Shown: positions 1-13,139, counted from the stretch's first letter. The stretch is DNA of 64,000 bases from Pedinophyceae sp. YPF-701 (GCA_916048055.1 CAJZHL010000003.1:558001-622000), one strand, 5' to 3'. Numbers and translations: made by a program. Notes: generated by a model not told the origin, from the letters alone.

Positions 1-309
1 TTCTTCGTTCCAGATAGCTCGCCAACGGTGGAAGAACGCCGCGTTTTCGTGCGTACAACCGCTCGCACGGCCGTCTATATACCTCGCATCAAAACGGCGC
101 GCAACGACGCGCACGTCCGCACATTACGTCGCTGCTCCGTCGCATGCGCCGCGCACGTAACGATCCACGTGCTGCGGCCGGCGTTCCGGCGGACGGAGGG
201 CGCTGCGGGGTCCAGGTTGCGCGTGGTCGCTCAGCGACGCAGCATGCGCGTTCGCTGACCCCGCGCCCGGCCCGCGCGCGCGCGATCGCAGGACGAGGAG
301 GACGCGAAC
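1..309. other. Upstream region of the MurE gene, possible 5' exon
   Basis: No complete gene is visible. TATATA at 76-81 is a candidate core promoter element. An acceptor-like cgcag ending at 291 is followed by 18 bases that read in frame into the ATG at 310, so translation could begin in an earlier exon. Two candidates have matching phase: an Arg/Thr/Ala-rich open frame beginning at 28, and ATG 144 with a CAG|GT donor after 215. Either would supply the basic presequence that the acidic N-terminus at 310 lacks. I cannot choose between them. Confidence 0.4.
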
Positions 310-3296
310 ATGGCGCTGTACCCTGGCGACCACTTCGGGTCCGTGGCGCGGCACTACAACGAGGACTGGGGGGGCACGCAGCCACCACCACCTGACGCAT
401 CCCTCACGCTCGGGGAAGAGCAGCCCACGCTCAACAGCGTCGACTCCGACGACGAGTTCTTCCCGGACGACTCCGACCTCGCCGAGATCGAAGGTACGCC
501 ATCCCTCCCTTGACCCCCCCCCCCCGCAGCATCGTGCACACGTGCATACAAAACTTGCGCCGCCCGCGCCCGCGCAGCCGAGGCCGCGGGCCTCCTGAAC
601 TCCGAGGAGCTCGACGCGCTCGACCTGGACGCGGTGGAGGAGGGCGTCCTCAGCATGAGCGCGGAGGAGGAGCCTTCGGACCCTTGGGCAAACCTCTCGG
701 CAGAAACGCGCCGCACGTACGAGGAGATCCTTGCGAAGTACCCGGAGACGCCCGCGCGCGCGTACATGCTCGAGGACCTCCTGAAGCTCTCGCGCGTCAC
801 GCCCGGGCCCGGCTCCGCGCTCGAAGGCGCAGAGGTGAGCGACGCGGCATGAGACACGGACGCGCGCGCCGGGAGTCGCGATTTCGTGGTTCCCGTTGCG
901 TCGGATGCGTCCCCGGGCCGCGGCGCGGGTCTGAGCGGCGCTGCGCCGTGCGTGGTTCGCTGCTGTGCAGGGGGTTGAGGTGCTGGGGTTGGCGGATGAT
1001 TCGCGGCAGGTCCAAAGCGGAGATCTGTTCTTCTGCATTCGCGGGTCCCGCAACGACGGGCACGACTTCGCGGGCGACGCGTACAACGCCGGCGCGGCCG
1101 CGATCGTCTCCGAGGTCGAGATGCCTGACATCGCTGCCACGGGGGACTGTCCGGTCATACTGGTGTCGGACACGCGCCAGGCGCTGCACCGCGTGGCCAA
1201 CGCGTTCTACGACTACCCGAGCCGCAGGATGGCCGGCCTCCTCGACGAAGACGTACGCCCACTCCCCCCAAACCCCCCCTGCACATCCACCATACTCCCC
1301 CTCCCCCGCTCACCGCGCCCGCCGGCCCACGCGCGCGCAGGGCAACCAGCTCGTCGGCGGCGGCGTCATCGGCGTCACGGGCACCAACGGCAAGACCACC
1401 ACGTCGTGGCTGATCCGCGGCATGCTGGAGGAGACGGGGCAACTTGTAGGCATGGTTGGGACCGTGGAGTACGCGCTCGCTGAGGACCGCCTCGACCCGG
1501 ACGGCGAGATCTGGGTTCCCAAGGAGGAGGACCCGACGCGGGAGCGCGACTGCACCGCGCCGTACCGCCTGGCGCCCTATGTCGGCAAATATAGCGTGCC
1601 CAACACGACGCCCGACGAGCTGCGCGCGCAGCGGCTCCTGGCGGGGATGGCGGACCGCGGCGCGACGGCGGCGGTGTACGAGTGCTCGAGCATCGGGCTG
1701 GACCAGGGGCGGTGCGACGGGATCCTGTTCAGTGTCGCCGTGCACACCAACGTCACCCAGGACCACCTGGACTACCACGGGGACATGGAGGCGTACAAGC
1801 AGGCCAAGCTGCGGCTGTTCCGGTCCCTGCGGGACCCGGAGAGGCAGCGTGCGGTCATCAATTTGGACGATCCGAACGCGGACGAGTTCATCTTTGCGTG
1901 TAGCGAGGGGGGTGTCCCGTACGTGACGTACGCGATCACGGACATCAAGGCGGACGTGCGGCCGTCGCAGGCGGGCCGGAAGGGCAGCCAGGCGATCAAG
2001 GGCGTCAAGCAGTCGCTCTACGAGACGGAGATCGAAGTGGAATTACCCCCCCTCGTGGCTGACTCAGACGAGGTGTGCCGCGCCCGCGCCGCCGCACCCG
2101 CGCCGCCATCGCAACGATAGAGCTCTGTGCGGCCGAGCGCTCCGTATCTGCGCGCATTTACGCATGTGTATGGGCAGTCATGTTGACAGATGTTTGCACG
2201 AGAGGGTTTGATCGCTGCAGAGGGAGTCGATCAAGATCATCACGCCGCTGATCGGGAAGGCGAATATCTACAACGTCCTCGCCGCCGTCGCGACGGGCAT
2301 CGCGCTCCGCGTCCCGCTCCCGCAGATCGTAGCGTGAGCCCCCGCCCCAAACACCCCCCCCACACATCCCTCGGCACCCCAACCGCCCGCTCACACCGTC
2401 GCGCGCGCCCGGCACCGCCTGCAGAGGCATCGAGGCGGTCGACGTCGTCCCGGGCCGCACGGAGCTCATCGACGAAGGCCAGATGTTCCCGGTTATCGTC
2501 GACTACGCACACACCCCGGACGCGCTGTCCCGCTTGCTCGACACGGTCCGCGAGTGCGGCGCGAAGCGGATCATCACCGTGGTCGGGTGCGGCGGGGACC
2601 GCGACCGCAGCAAGCGCCCCTACATGGGTGAAATCGCCCACTACAAGTCCGACCTGCTAATCCTGACGAACGACAATCCGCGGACCGAGTCCCCCAGCGA
2701 GATCATCGCGGACATCGTTGCCGGGTTCCCCGACGACATCCTCGGCCGCCACCAGGGCTCCGTGTACCCCTGGCTCCAGGTGAACACACCCCCCCCCCTG
2801 ACATCGCCCGGAACTGACAGCAGCGGCTGGCACGTGGTCGGTTCCGCCGTCCACAGGCGCCGCATCCACGAGCGGGACCTTGCACGGCGCATCGCTGCGT
2901 GCGCAGCTCGCTGCGTGCGCGCGACGCTCACCGCGCACCTCTCCGCCGCGCCGCTCCCCGCAGGACCCCATCCACACGCCGATGTGGTTCGAGGAGTTCA
3001 TCATGAAGTACCAGGGCGAGGTCAAGCGCTACGTCATCGAGGACCGCTTCACCGCCATCCGCGCGGCCATCGGCACAGCGCAGCCGCGCGACGTGGTGGT
3101 GATTGCGGGCAAGGGCCACGAGGACTACATCGAGCACGGCGACGGCAAGGGCGGCATCGTGCGCGGGTGGTTCGACGACCGCGTGGAGGCACGGAACGCC
3201 CTCGTGAAGTTGAGCGAGCTGGAGCAAATCACCTACCTCGATCGATCTACGATCCCATGGCGCAACACCAAGTACGACAAGGGCGGGGATGTGTAG
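310..3296 (+). CDS. murE: Plastid-type UDP-MurNAc-tripeptide ligase MurE
   Basis: The MurE reaction adds the third peptide residue (usually meso-diaminopimelate) to UDP-MurNAc-dipeptide in peptidoglycan synthesis; plants and some algae keep it in the plastid. Exons: 310-493, 578-834, 971-1252, 1341-2072, 2221-2333, 2425-2779, 2964-3296, giving 751 aa. Residues 1-147 are an acidic plant-MurE-like extension, not a transit peptide. Next come the N-domain (DDSRQVQSGDLFF), the ATP loop GTNGKTT near residues 254-260, the middle domain with DHLDYHGDMEAYK, DNPR near 606-609 (the DAP-recognition motif of bacterial MurE) and GKGHED near 690-695. A stretch of about 35 residues (VEYALAEDRLDPDGEIWVPK onward) is inserted after the P-loop helix relative to the bacterial enzymes as I remember them. 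The C-terminus IPWRNTKYDK resembles the plant ending. All phases agree. The true start may lie upstream, in a transit-peptide exon. Confidence 0.92.
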
Positions 3297-3762
3297 CGGG
3301 CGCGCCCGCGCGGCGTTGTGATGCAGCGAGGACCGCCGTCACGTGTCGCTGTGGCGCAGTGTTGCGCGTTGGGGCTGCGCGGCGCCTGTTTTGCGTGCGC
3401 GGCGGGGGTTGACCGCCGGTGCAGCGGGCGCGCGGCCTCGCGTGGCGCACGGTCCGGCACGGAGACGGGTGCTGCGGCGCGCAGTCGGACGTTGCGGTCA
3501 TGTGTTGGCCGTGTGCTGCGTCGAAGCGCGGAGATTGACGGCGAAACGTCGCATGCGAGTATTTGATTTCAAAATCAGAGATGCGAGGATGGTTCTCGCG
3601 GCGCCCGATGCCCGGAAGGTCCCCCGGGGAGTGCGGAATCCTCGATTGGTTTCCCCCAGGAGGGGTACTATTGAAACGCCCGCGGCTACGAGGGGCGGGC
3701 GCGCCGCGCGCGCCCGCGGTTCCTGGACGGCGCGAGCGTTTGCAGTGACCCTCGCGCCGATC
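3297..3762. other. Intergenic, MurE 3' end to PP2C start
   Basis: About 470 bp. A short AT-rich patch (about 3556-3580, TTTGATTTCAAAATC) stands out in otherwise GC-rich DNA. The frame of the downstream PP2C is open back to an ATG at 3343, so an N-terminal extension cannot be excluded, but the translated stretch looks non-coding (Arg/Ala/Gly-rich). No other gene is seen. Confidence 0.4.
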
Positions 3763-5427
3763 ATGAGCGGCACCATGGCTTTCTCCTCGCACCTGGGCGC
3801 TGCTGTGGGGCAGCGTGGCCGCACTGGCGCGCCGGCGCCCGGGCGGTTCGCGCGCGGCACGCTCGTGTGCCGCTCCTCGCAGGTCACGGGCGAGAAGGTC
3901 GAGGCCGCGGTCGCCACGCCCTACACGGCCACGCACGCGCTCGAGATGGCCGCGGCGAACATACCCAACCCTTCCAAGGCGCACTACGGCGGCGAGGACG
4001 CGTGGTTCACGCTGTCCAATCGCGGAAAGGGCGACTCCTTCGCGGTGGCCGACGGCGTGGGCGGCTGGGGCGAGAGCGACGTCAATCCGGGGGAGTATAG
4101 CGCCTTGTTTGTGGAGACAGCGAAATCCTTCATGAAGGTCCGTCACGGCGTCGACGCGCGCACCCAGCGCCGTATAACCGGTCTGATGGCCTGCACGCGA
4201 TGCAGAGGGCCTTGGGATTCGTTTCGGTGCCGCGGAGGACCCCGGGGGGGTCCGAGCCGCTCGCTGAGAGCGTGGGGTGCAGCCCAGGGCCCGCGCCATC
4301 GCGGCGCAGGCCGGTCCGTTCGCTGAGCGCGTCGCGCCGTTCGCCGGTGGGTGCAGGAGTGCGCGAAAATCGGGAAGAGCCAGGGGACGAAGGAGTTTCC
4401 GCTCGCGATACAGGCGGCGCTGAACGCTGGGCACCAGGCGGCAAGAATCCCCGGCAGCACGACCGCGTGCATCGCGGAGCTGCAAGGCGACGTCCTGGTA
4501 CGATACTCCCACACACCCTGCGCGCAAGGCGCGCAAAGCGCCCCTCGTCCGATCCGCTGAGCGCGCGCGGGGCCGCTCGATGCAAAATTCGCACCTTGCG
4601 CCCTGCCGCCGCGAACCCGATAGAGCTGCCCCGGAACTCCGCCGTCCCGCCATGTCCGGAGCGTTCCGGACCCGCCACGCCGCGCCCGCGCCGTTTCGTC
4701 TCACATCGGCGGCGCGGCGGCCCGGCTGCAGGTGTGTGCCAACGTGGGGGACTCCGGGATGATCGTGGCGCGCAACGGCCGCGTCGTGCAGCGCACGACG
4801 CCGCAGCAGCACTTCTTCGACTGCCCGCTCCAGTTCGGCGCCTACCCCGAGTACGTCGACGCGACCGACGACGCGTCCGACGCGCAGATCCTGCGCACTG
4901 CCGTGGAGGCCGGCGACGTGATCGTCATGGCCAGCGACGGCCTCTGGGACAACGTGTACGAGGAGGAGGTCCTCGAGCTGCTCCCGACGTCCCCGAAGGA
5001 CGTCGCGGGGGCCGCGGAGGCGATCGCGAACCTCGCGTTTGAGCACTCGCAGGACGAGTGGTGGGAGAGCCCGTACTGCGAGAACGCGATCGAGGAGGGG
5101 CTCGACTTGCCGTGGTGGGAGAAGCTCGCGACGTTCTCGTTCGACGAGGGCCGGTTCGAGCTCGGGAAGCTGCGGGGCGGCAAGCAGGACGACATCACCG
5201 TCGTTGTTGCGTACGTGAAGGAGACGCCCCGCGGGGGCGTCGCGGGGGCGGTCAGCGGGGCGAAGGCGATGCTGGGGGGCGGAGATGAGGACGGCGGAGG
5301 GTCGGCCGTGCCGCTGGGGCAGGAGGAGGAGGCGGCGGAGGAGGAGGCCGCTCCGGAGGCGCGCGAGTGGATCTCACGGTGGCGGAACGCGTTCACGGGG
5401 GCGACGAACGGGCGGCGGAGCGGGTGA
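3763..5427 (+). CDS. PP2C-family serine/threonine phosphatase, probably plastid
   Basis: Metal-dependent protein phosphatase of the PTC7/SpoIIE-like PP2C type. Exons 3763-4137, 4357-4497 and 4732-5427 give 403 aa. Conserved metal-binding elements are GGEDAWF and VADGVGGWGE in exon 1, VCANVGDSGMIVARNGR at the start of exon 3, then ASDGLWDNVYEEE and KQDDITVVVAYVK. The N-terminus after MSGTMAFSSHLGAA is Ser/Ala/Arg/Gly-rich with few acids and ends near LVCRSSQ, as expected for a plastid transit peptide; ATG 3775 is an alternative start. An acidic tail (EEEAAEEEAAPEAREW) follows the catalytic domain. The first donor is GTCCGT, weaker than most in this window. The substrate is unknown. Confidence 0.87.
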
Positions 5428-5841
5428 GCGAGGGCGGGGTTTCGAGGGCGTGCGCGGCGCGCGAGAGGCCGGGCTGCCGCCCCGGTGTACTTATCCGGCG
5501 GATTTATTGAGGTTTTGAAACAAGTGTTGACACACGGGTGCACCCCCCCTGCGTCAGGCAGCAGGCCGGCCGTGACGGGAGGGCGGGCGCCCCGAGGCGC
5601 ACAGCGTTCGTGCGTCGGACAGACCGGACAGATGTGAGTTCAGGCACGGACACGCGCTGCCGAAGACTTCCTTTATGAGTTAACATGACAGGGCAGTGCA
5701 GGGGCACCGCCGCCACCAGACACCCGCACGCGCCCACGCGTGCCCCGCATCCGCGTCCCCGTTCGCGAGGACCGCCTGCCCACCGCAAACTCGCGCGCAG
5801 CGGCCTTGCTGCAGTGCGCGGCGACGACGACGCACCCTGCG
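5428..5841. other. Convergent 3' spacer, PP2C and p24 genes
   Basis: Both flanking genes end here. The sequence is less GC-rich than the coding DNA around 5495-5530 and 5670-5690 and probably carries both 3' untranslated regions. No gene or strong repeat is seen. Confidence 0.5.
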
Positions 5842-6836
5842 TCAGGCAAAGTGGCCCCGCACGCCGAACCCTGCGGCCCCGCCGTGCGACCCCGCGAACA
5901 TCCTGCGCAGCATCACGATCTGCAGCACGGACACGCTGACGAGCGCGCTGCCCTCGACGAGCGCGAGGAGGACGGCGCGTCTGTGCGTGGACCGCGACGT
6001 CATCATTTGCCGTTCGATGCGGTTCTCCAGGAACTGCTGGTCGCGCCTGACCTCGTTCACGAGGTCCTCGAGGTCCTTGAGCACGTCGAACGTCGCCGCG
6101 ATGTGGTCGACGGTCACCAGCGCGCCCTGCTTGTCCGACCCACCCTTGGCACTGACCGGCTCCTCCGTCTTCTTGCGGTAGCGCTCGTAGTCGTACATGT
6201 GGTGGACGCTGAAGTAGACCACGTTGACCTTGATCGGCTTGCGCGTCGGGGACGTGTTGTACACGCAAAGCCGGTAGGACCCCTGCCCGTGTCCTGGAAT
6301 GGTGAGCTTCTCGTCCTTCCAGATGTTCGGAACGTGGAGCAGGATCTTGCCGTCCGGCTGGAGGATCTTGACAGTCACGCTCCTGCGCGCCGGGCGGGCG
6401 GGAGGCGGTCGAGCGGCGCGGGCGCGGGCTACGTGCTGCTTGCAGACGGGCAGACGCACCGTCGCGTGGCGTGGCGGTAAGGGTTGCGTTCGAACAGCAA
6501 GACAGGACCGGTGTGAGGTGGACGAATGCACAGGCGTGGATTGTGGCGACTCCACGGCCTCTTCGCGGCCTGAGAGAGCGGAAAGACCATGCTGCAGCTA
6601 GCGCACCTCCTCCGGTCCGCGTTCGGCAGTCCCGGCCGCTCGGGCTGCTCCAGCGAGATCTTGGTAGACACCTCAGCGGTCTGAGACCACAGACCTTCCT
6701 TCACGGTGAACCTCTCGGACAAACACGTCTCCTCCCCTGCCTCCAAGTGCAGCTTGATGGCTTCCCCGGCCCCGAGCAACCCGCACACCCACGCTAGAAC
6801 CAGCACAACTACACATCTCGCCCAGCTCCGCGCCAT
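5842..6836 (-). CDS. p24/TMED family cargo receptor (emp24/gp25L/GOLD)
   Basis: Type I membrane protein of early secretory vesicles (COPII/COPI), where p24 proteins select cargo. Complement of 6607-6836 and 5842-6382, 256 aa. Residues 1-26 form a signal peptide (MARSWARCVVVLVLAWVCGL then LGAGEA). The GOLD domain follows: IKLHLEAGEETCLSERF, VTVKILQPDGK and GHGQGSYRLCVYN. A coiled coil (DVLKDLEDLVNEVRRDQQFL) and a single membrane span near SVSVLQIVML complete the family pattern. The tail after LRRMF is short and Gly-rich and shows no KKXX signal. The intron joins in phase 2 (AG|G). It diverges from the TEX30-like gene and converges on the PP2C gene. Confidence 0.85.
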
Positions 6837-7412
6837 CACGCCCCCCGACCCATCCCCAGGCTGCGCACCTCCCCGCCTGTCTCGCCAGCAACCTTCTCCT
6901 CCGCGCCTCTGCAGCCCAACGCCTCCTGCGCGCTCCGCCCGCCACCAACGTACACACTTCTCTGCCGAAGCCACCGCGCCCCGCGCGGCGACAACGACCC
7001 CCCACACTGCCACTTCAAGACTCCTCCCCCAAATATTGATCCTACTGCCTCCACGCGCCGCTGAAGGCTTGACGCGCGCCCCGACTCCCGCCGAACAACA
7101 GAACCTGCTCGTCCTCGTCGTGTTGGCTGGTTCGCACGGTATCATTTTACCGCCCGCCGCCACGCTGACGCCTTCCCTTGCCCACACAGCCACGCCGCCG
7201 CGCCGCGCATGCACGCACCTTTCGGCGCGATCGCGTGCTGCTTCGAGGCCATCGCATAGTCATCGTCCCCTCGGTACCGCACATCGGTCGCGCGCGTGCC
7301 GCCACTGTGCCCGGCAGCCGCCGGCGCTGAGCTGCGCGGCTGTTGGGCGGGGTGATCAGAGCGCGCGCCCGAGCGCCGGCCCGGGCCACGCGCGCCCCCC
7401 CGCGACGCCACA
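6837..7412. other. Divergent promoter region, p24 and TEX30-like genes
   Basis: 576 bp between two divergent start codons, notably C-rich on the plus strand with pyrimidine tracts. No TATA box or clear gene is recognised. Open frames on both strands are Arg/Pro/Thr-rich and look like chance. Confidence 0.45.
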
Positions 7413-8961
7413 ATGGTGCGGCTCATCTGGCGCGTGCCGGGGCAGGACCGCATCGCGGCGGCAGTATCTGAGATCGCCCATCCCTGCAGCCCCCCTGTCA
7501 CGTCGTTCGATGTCTTCGTCGAGACGCTGGACGCCGTCAGGGAGATAGAGGCTATTCTCACGATGCCGACGTGCCAGGCCGGCGGCGCGTCACCCAAGGC
7601 AAGCCCTCAGCACGGCCCCCGATGTCCTGCCTGGGCCTTGCTTTGCCGGCTGCTACCAACTGGCTGCGGCGCGGCAGCGACGCAGCGGGCCGCCGGGCGC
7701 GATCGATGCTGCGATGGCGTGTGCGTGGTGCGTATGTTACGGGCGGGCGCGGAGGCGGGCGTCGGCTGCGGTGCCGAGGCGCTGCGTGGGAGGCCGCGCA
7801 CGAGGTCGGTGGGGGCCGATTGAAAAGTCGTGCTCCGTGCTATCTGTCGTGCAGGGGATCGGGGTGATCTTCGCGCCGGGGAGCGGGGCGCAGGAGTACA
7901 AGGGGAGGCTCATGAGTCAGTTGGCGCACACGTTCGCGCAAGCGGGCTGTCCGTCCGTGCGCTACACCGTGAAAGCCGGGGTGAGTCGCGTCACCGCCTA
8001 CGTGTGCAACAACAACTAGTCTTGTCTACGATTCGCCCCAAGCGGCGCCTCCGGCGTCGAACCCGCGGCCGCCGGCGGCCAGGATCTGCTTGCACCGCGC
8101 CCAGCGGGTTCGAGACGTCCCCGCGGCGCGCAACGTGTGCGTCGTCGCGATTTACGGTCCTTGCCTGCTCACACACGTTCGCGAGCGACGCTGCTCTGTA
8201 CGGTCCGGCGACGGCGCGCAGAAGGTCGTTGCGGAGGCGCGGAGGTCCATGGCGTTCCGGCTGGCGCTGGACACGCTGCGGTCGTCGCCGCACGTGTCTG
8301 GGATCAAGCGTTGGGTTGTCCTGGCGTCGGGCACGGGGGCGCGCGTGGCGGCGAACATCGGGAAGGACCTACAGCAGTCGGGAGACGAAGATGTCGTCGG
8401 TACGCGCGCCGACTACCGTGTCAGCGACGGCTCAAGAAGCCATCTGACCTTACGTGCCCGACATTATGTCCGCGCTATTCAGGGTGCGATGTCGCGACGT
8501 GAGATCCGACACGTGCCCCACTTCGCGCAGGCTACGTTTTCTTCGGGTGCGGGTTCTCGTCGGCGGCGCAGGAGGACCTCGACTGCCTGCGGGACCTGCA
8601 AACGTGCAGCCAGCGGCCCTGCTTGTTCTACGTGCCCTCCGACGACAGCAACGCGGCTCTGCAGGGGCTCCGCGCGGCGCCTGCCGCGAGCGGCTGTCCC
8701 ATGCACTATTTGAGGAAGGATCATCTGCGCTTCGTCCACGCCAAGGCCGACGCCGGCATGAAGGTCAACGCCAAAAGCGGCAAATACTCCCCGGCGACGG
8801 TGGACGAGGTCGACGTGACGGTGGCGCAGTGGGCCGAGGCGGTCGTTGCTGGCGACGCCGCGAAGCTCAAGGACATCGGCGTAGCGCTCGACGAGGCGCT
8901 GGCCCAGGCACCAGCGGCCGCGGCGAACGACACTGAGGGCGAACCCGCACCGGCCGAGTGA
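7413..8961 (+). CDS. TEX30/KANL3-like alpha/beta-hydrolase-fold protein
   Basis: Exons 7413-7598, 7855-7980, 8222-8399 and 8531-8961 give 306 aa. The first intron (7599-7854) has a GC donor (AAG|GCAAGC) and joins ASPK to GIGVIFAPGSGAQEYKG, matching the first strand and Gly-rich oxyanion loop of TEX30/KANL3 proteins. Further matches are RSMAFRLALDTL, the nucleophile-elbow region VVLASGTGARVA, GYVFFGCGF, a strand ending in CLFYVPSDDSN and a late His-containing motif LRKDHLRFVHAKAD. The elbow has Gly where an active hydrolase would have Ser, so catalysis is doubtful. The family includes mammalian TEX30 of unknown function and KANL3, a chromatin-complex subunit. The C-terminus is Ala/Glu-rich. 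Confidence 0.7.
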
Positions 8962-9435
8962 GAGACCGCCCCCTGCTTGATCGGATTTCCGATTCTGCGC
9001 GCTTCGCCCGCGTCCTGCGACTCGACGCGACGTCGGATGCGCAACGTTCCGTCGCGTCCTGACCAGGAGTGCTGGCATTCAGTTCATCACGCGCTAGCAT
9101 TCAGTTCAGGCGCGCGGGCCGCCGCCTGCGTTCTCAAGAGAGACGCGCGGCCCCGCCGTGTAACCACCAGTAGACCAAGCAACATCGCTCGCGACACCAC
9201 CTCCAGCGCACGCACCGACCTCGACACCGCATCCGCGCCACTTGCGCCTTCCCGTTGCACGTGTCGTTGCGCCCTCCCACTCCCGAACGCGCCCCAGCAC
9301 CTGCCCCCTGCGTCCCCGCAGCCCACACAGAGTAGTAATTGATCACCCGCGCACACCGTCCTGCGCACGCACGCTCCCCCGCTGTCCTCGCTTCCAGCCG
9401 TGGCGACGCAATGGCTTCGTCTGACAGGTCGCGCG
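8962..9435. other. Convergent 3' spacer with a short direct repeat
   Basis: 474 bp between the TEX30-like and ADH 3' ends. It holds two copies of GCATTCAGTTCA 22 bp apart (see repeat entry) and is otherwise C-rich. No gene is seen. Confidence 0.45.
9075..9108 (+). repeat. 12-bp direct repeat, 22-bp period
   Basis: GCATTCAGTTCA occurs at 9075-9086 and again at 9097-9108, with similar preceding bases (CTGGC and CTAGC). It lies between two 3' ends. It could be a slippage duplication; no function is apparent. Confidence 0.55.
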
Positions 9436-11365
<1,930 letters not shown>

Positions 11366-11860
11366 GATGGTGGACGGTCTCCACGGTCGGTGCTGGCTGT
11401 GGGTCGCCAGGGGATGTGCACGCGACGGCGCTGTCTGGGCGCCATGAGCCCGCGCGGGGCTTCTCCATGTGTCTCTCAGAGGCCTCTCAGTAACGGTCCC
11501 CGCGTCGCGACGCAATGTTTTGATGCGTCCGCCGGACCCGAGGCGTGGCCAGAGACGGAGCATCGCGGTCGTCGCCGCATCTTTGGCTATCTAGAAGCCA
11601 GTACACCGCGTTCGCAGACACCTAGCGGCGGCATCTGAGCGCTTGGTTGCGTGTGGCTGGCGCATAAGACCCGAGTTTGGCAGTCCGGCCGGCAGCTTCA
11701 CTCCTGATCTCCGGGCTACGTAGGCTTCGATGGAAGTAACAAGGCCCGTGCAGGCTTGAACATAACCTGTCCTTTCAGCTCCCTCCTCTGGCGCGATGTG
11801 CACAGCCTGACGTGGCACAAGAGCGCGTTGCGGCGGCACGATTCTAGTATACGGTCGAAG
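11366..11860. other. Divergent promoter region, ADH3 and ALKBH6 genes
   Basis: 495 bp between divergent starts. GC content drops around 11700-11860. The ALKBH6 frame is open upstream to 11756 (no stop), so its start could be earlier. No other feature is recognised. Confidence 0.4.
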
Positions 11861-12827
11861 ATGACGGGCGGCCGAGACCCTGCGAATGACGGCTGGGAGC
11901 TGGGCGGCAGCAAGCTTCCGAAGTTGCCTGGGCCGCTTGGCGACATCTATTACGCTGATTCCTTCATCTCCGAGGAGGAGGAGACCCAGCTGATGCACTG
12001 CGCCGTCCACGAGAAGGTGCCGCCGTGGACGACGCTCTCCGGCAGGCGCTTGCGCGTGTACGGTGGCGTCGTGGGCAAGCGCGGGCTCGTGGCCGACCCG
12101 CGCGGCCTGCCCAGCTGGATGCAAGTCCTCCTCGACCGCATCCACGATGGAACGCGCGCGTTCCAGGACGGAGACGGCGCGGACGACCCTGCGCCCACAA
12201 CAGGCGCACCAACAACAGTACCTCCCTGTTCTCCCCCGAACCACGTGCTGCTCAACGAGTATCTGCCGGGCCAGGGCATCATGCCGCACGAAGACGGACC
12301 AGCGTACGCGCGCTCGCCCGCTGCGTCCCCTCGCCCGCCCAAGACTTGCCTGTGCGCTTCTTTCAATAGAAAGTTGTTGTTTACCCAGGAGATGATGCAG
12401 CCTAATGCGTGCGCCGACTCGCCCGTGGCCTCCGCGCAGGTACCACCCGGTGGTCGTCATCGTGTCGCTCGGTGCGAACGCGATCCTCCGGTTCTACAAG
12501 ACGCGAGACGCGAGCACAGCTGGAGCAGGTCAGGGGCCGCCGTCAACGACGGACCTGCCCGTGATGTCCGTGTTCCTGCGGCCGCGCTCCGTGATCGTGT
12601 TCAAGGGCGACGCGTACACGCGCCACATGCACGGCATCGACGCCGCGGAGAGCGAGACGGTGGACGCGACAGTGGCGAACTGCGCTCAAGCACAGGTGCA
12701 GCTGGGGGACAAGGTGCCACGTGGCGGGACGAGGCTGAGCCTGACCGTGCGGAGAGTGAACCGAATCATCAAGGGGCTGTCGAACCTCCTGAAAGGCAGT
12801 ACCCGCGGCCCGGGCTCGCTGCATTGA
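11861..12827 (+). CDS. ALKBH6-type Fe(II)/2-oxoglutarate dioxygenase
   Basis: AlkB-homologue 6 family, proposed to act on nucleic acids. Exons 11861-12303 and 12440-12827 give 276 aa. The double-stranded beta-helix motifs are in order: NHVLLNEYLPGQGIMPHEDG with iron ligands His143 and Asp145, YHPVVVIVSLGANAILRFYK, the distal His in YTRHMHGI (His212), and Arg residues in RLSLTVRRVNRIIKG that contact 2-oxoglutarate in the family. The intron splits GC|G and restores GPAYHP, the normal family sequence. ATG 11861 was chosen because the family start is short; the frame remains open to 11756. Residues 103-124, before the N-H-V-L strand, are a low-complexity insertion. Confidence 0.88.
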
Positions 12828-13139
12828 CACGATGCAACGATGATTCATCATTTCATGATATGCTTGCAACGGCAGAAAGGCATGGCCTGCGTGATCGGGT
12901 CAGCAGCGGCTCGCGGCAGCCGAGACATACGGTCTTGCTCACTTGGGTTACATCTGTGAGCCCTCAACGCTATTATCGGCACAGATATCAATCAAGTCTT
13001 GCCAATCCTATGCCCTCGCGCGCCAAGTCCCGCGGCGCGCAACCGTGCCGCGGCCCTGCTCGCCAGAGTCCACTCAACCTTATGTCACTACTTCACTCAC
13101 GGCAACACCTCCCTGAACTCCCCCCCCGTGTCAACAACA
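12828..13139. other. Convergent 3' spacer
   Basis: 312 bp between the ALKBH6 and giant-gene 3' ends. It is relatively AT-rich, with near-palindromic TGATTCATCATTTCATGATA around 12840-12860. Probably 3' untranslated sequence; nothing else is seen. Confidence 0.45.

Noticed and set aside
853-970. The TGA at 850-852 as the end of a small acidic gene separate from MurE
   Set aside because: A GAG|GTGAGC donor at 834/835 and acceptor at 970 fuse the acidic frame to the MurE N-domain in phase, and plant MurE has the same kind of acidic extension.
3247-5046. A 599-codon minus-strand frame across the PP2C gene
   Set aside because: Crosses MurE and PP2C exons and introns, with Arg/Ala-rich composition; an antisense shadow.
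8090-8130. GGTTCGAGAC and similar strings (also near 61230) as tRNA B-boxes
   Set aside because: No A-box or cloverleaf could be drawn around them; the first lies within an intron.
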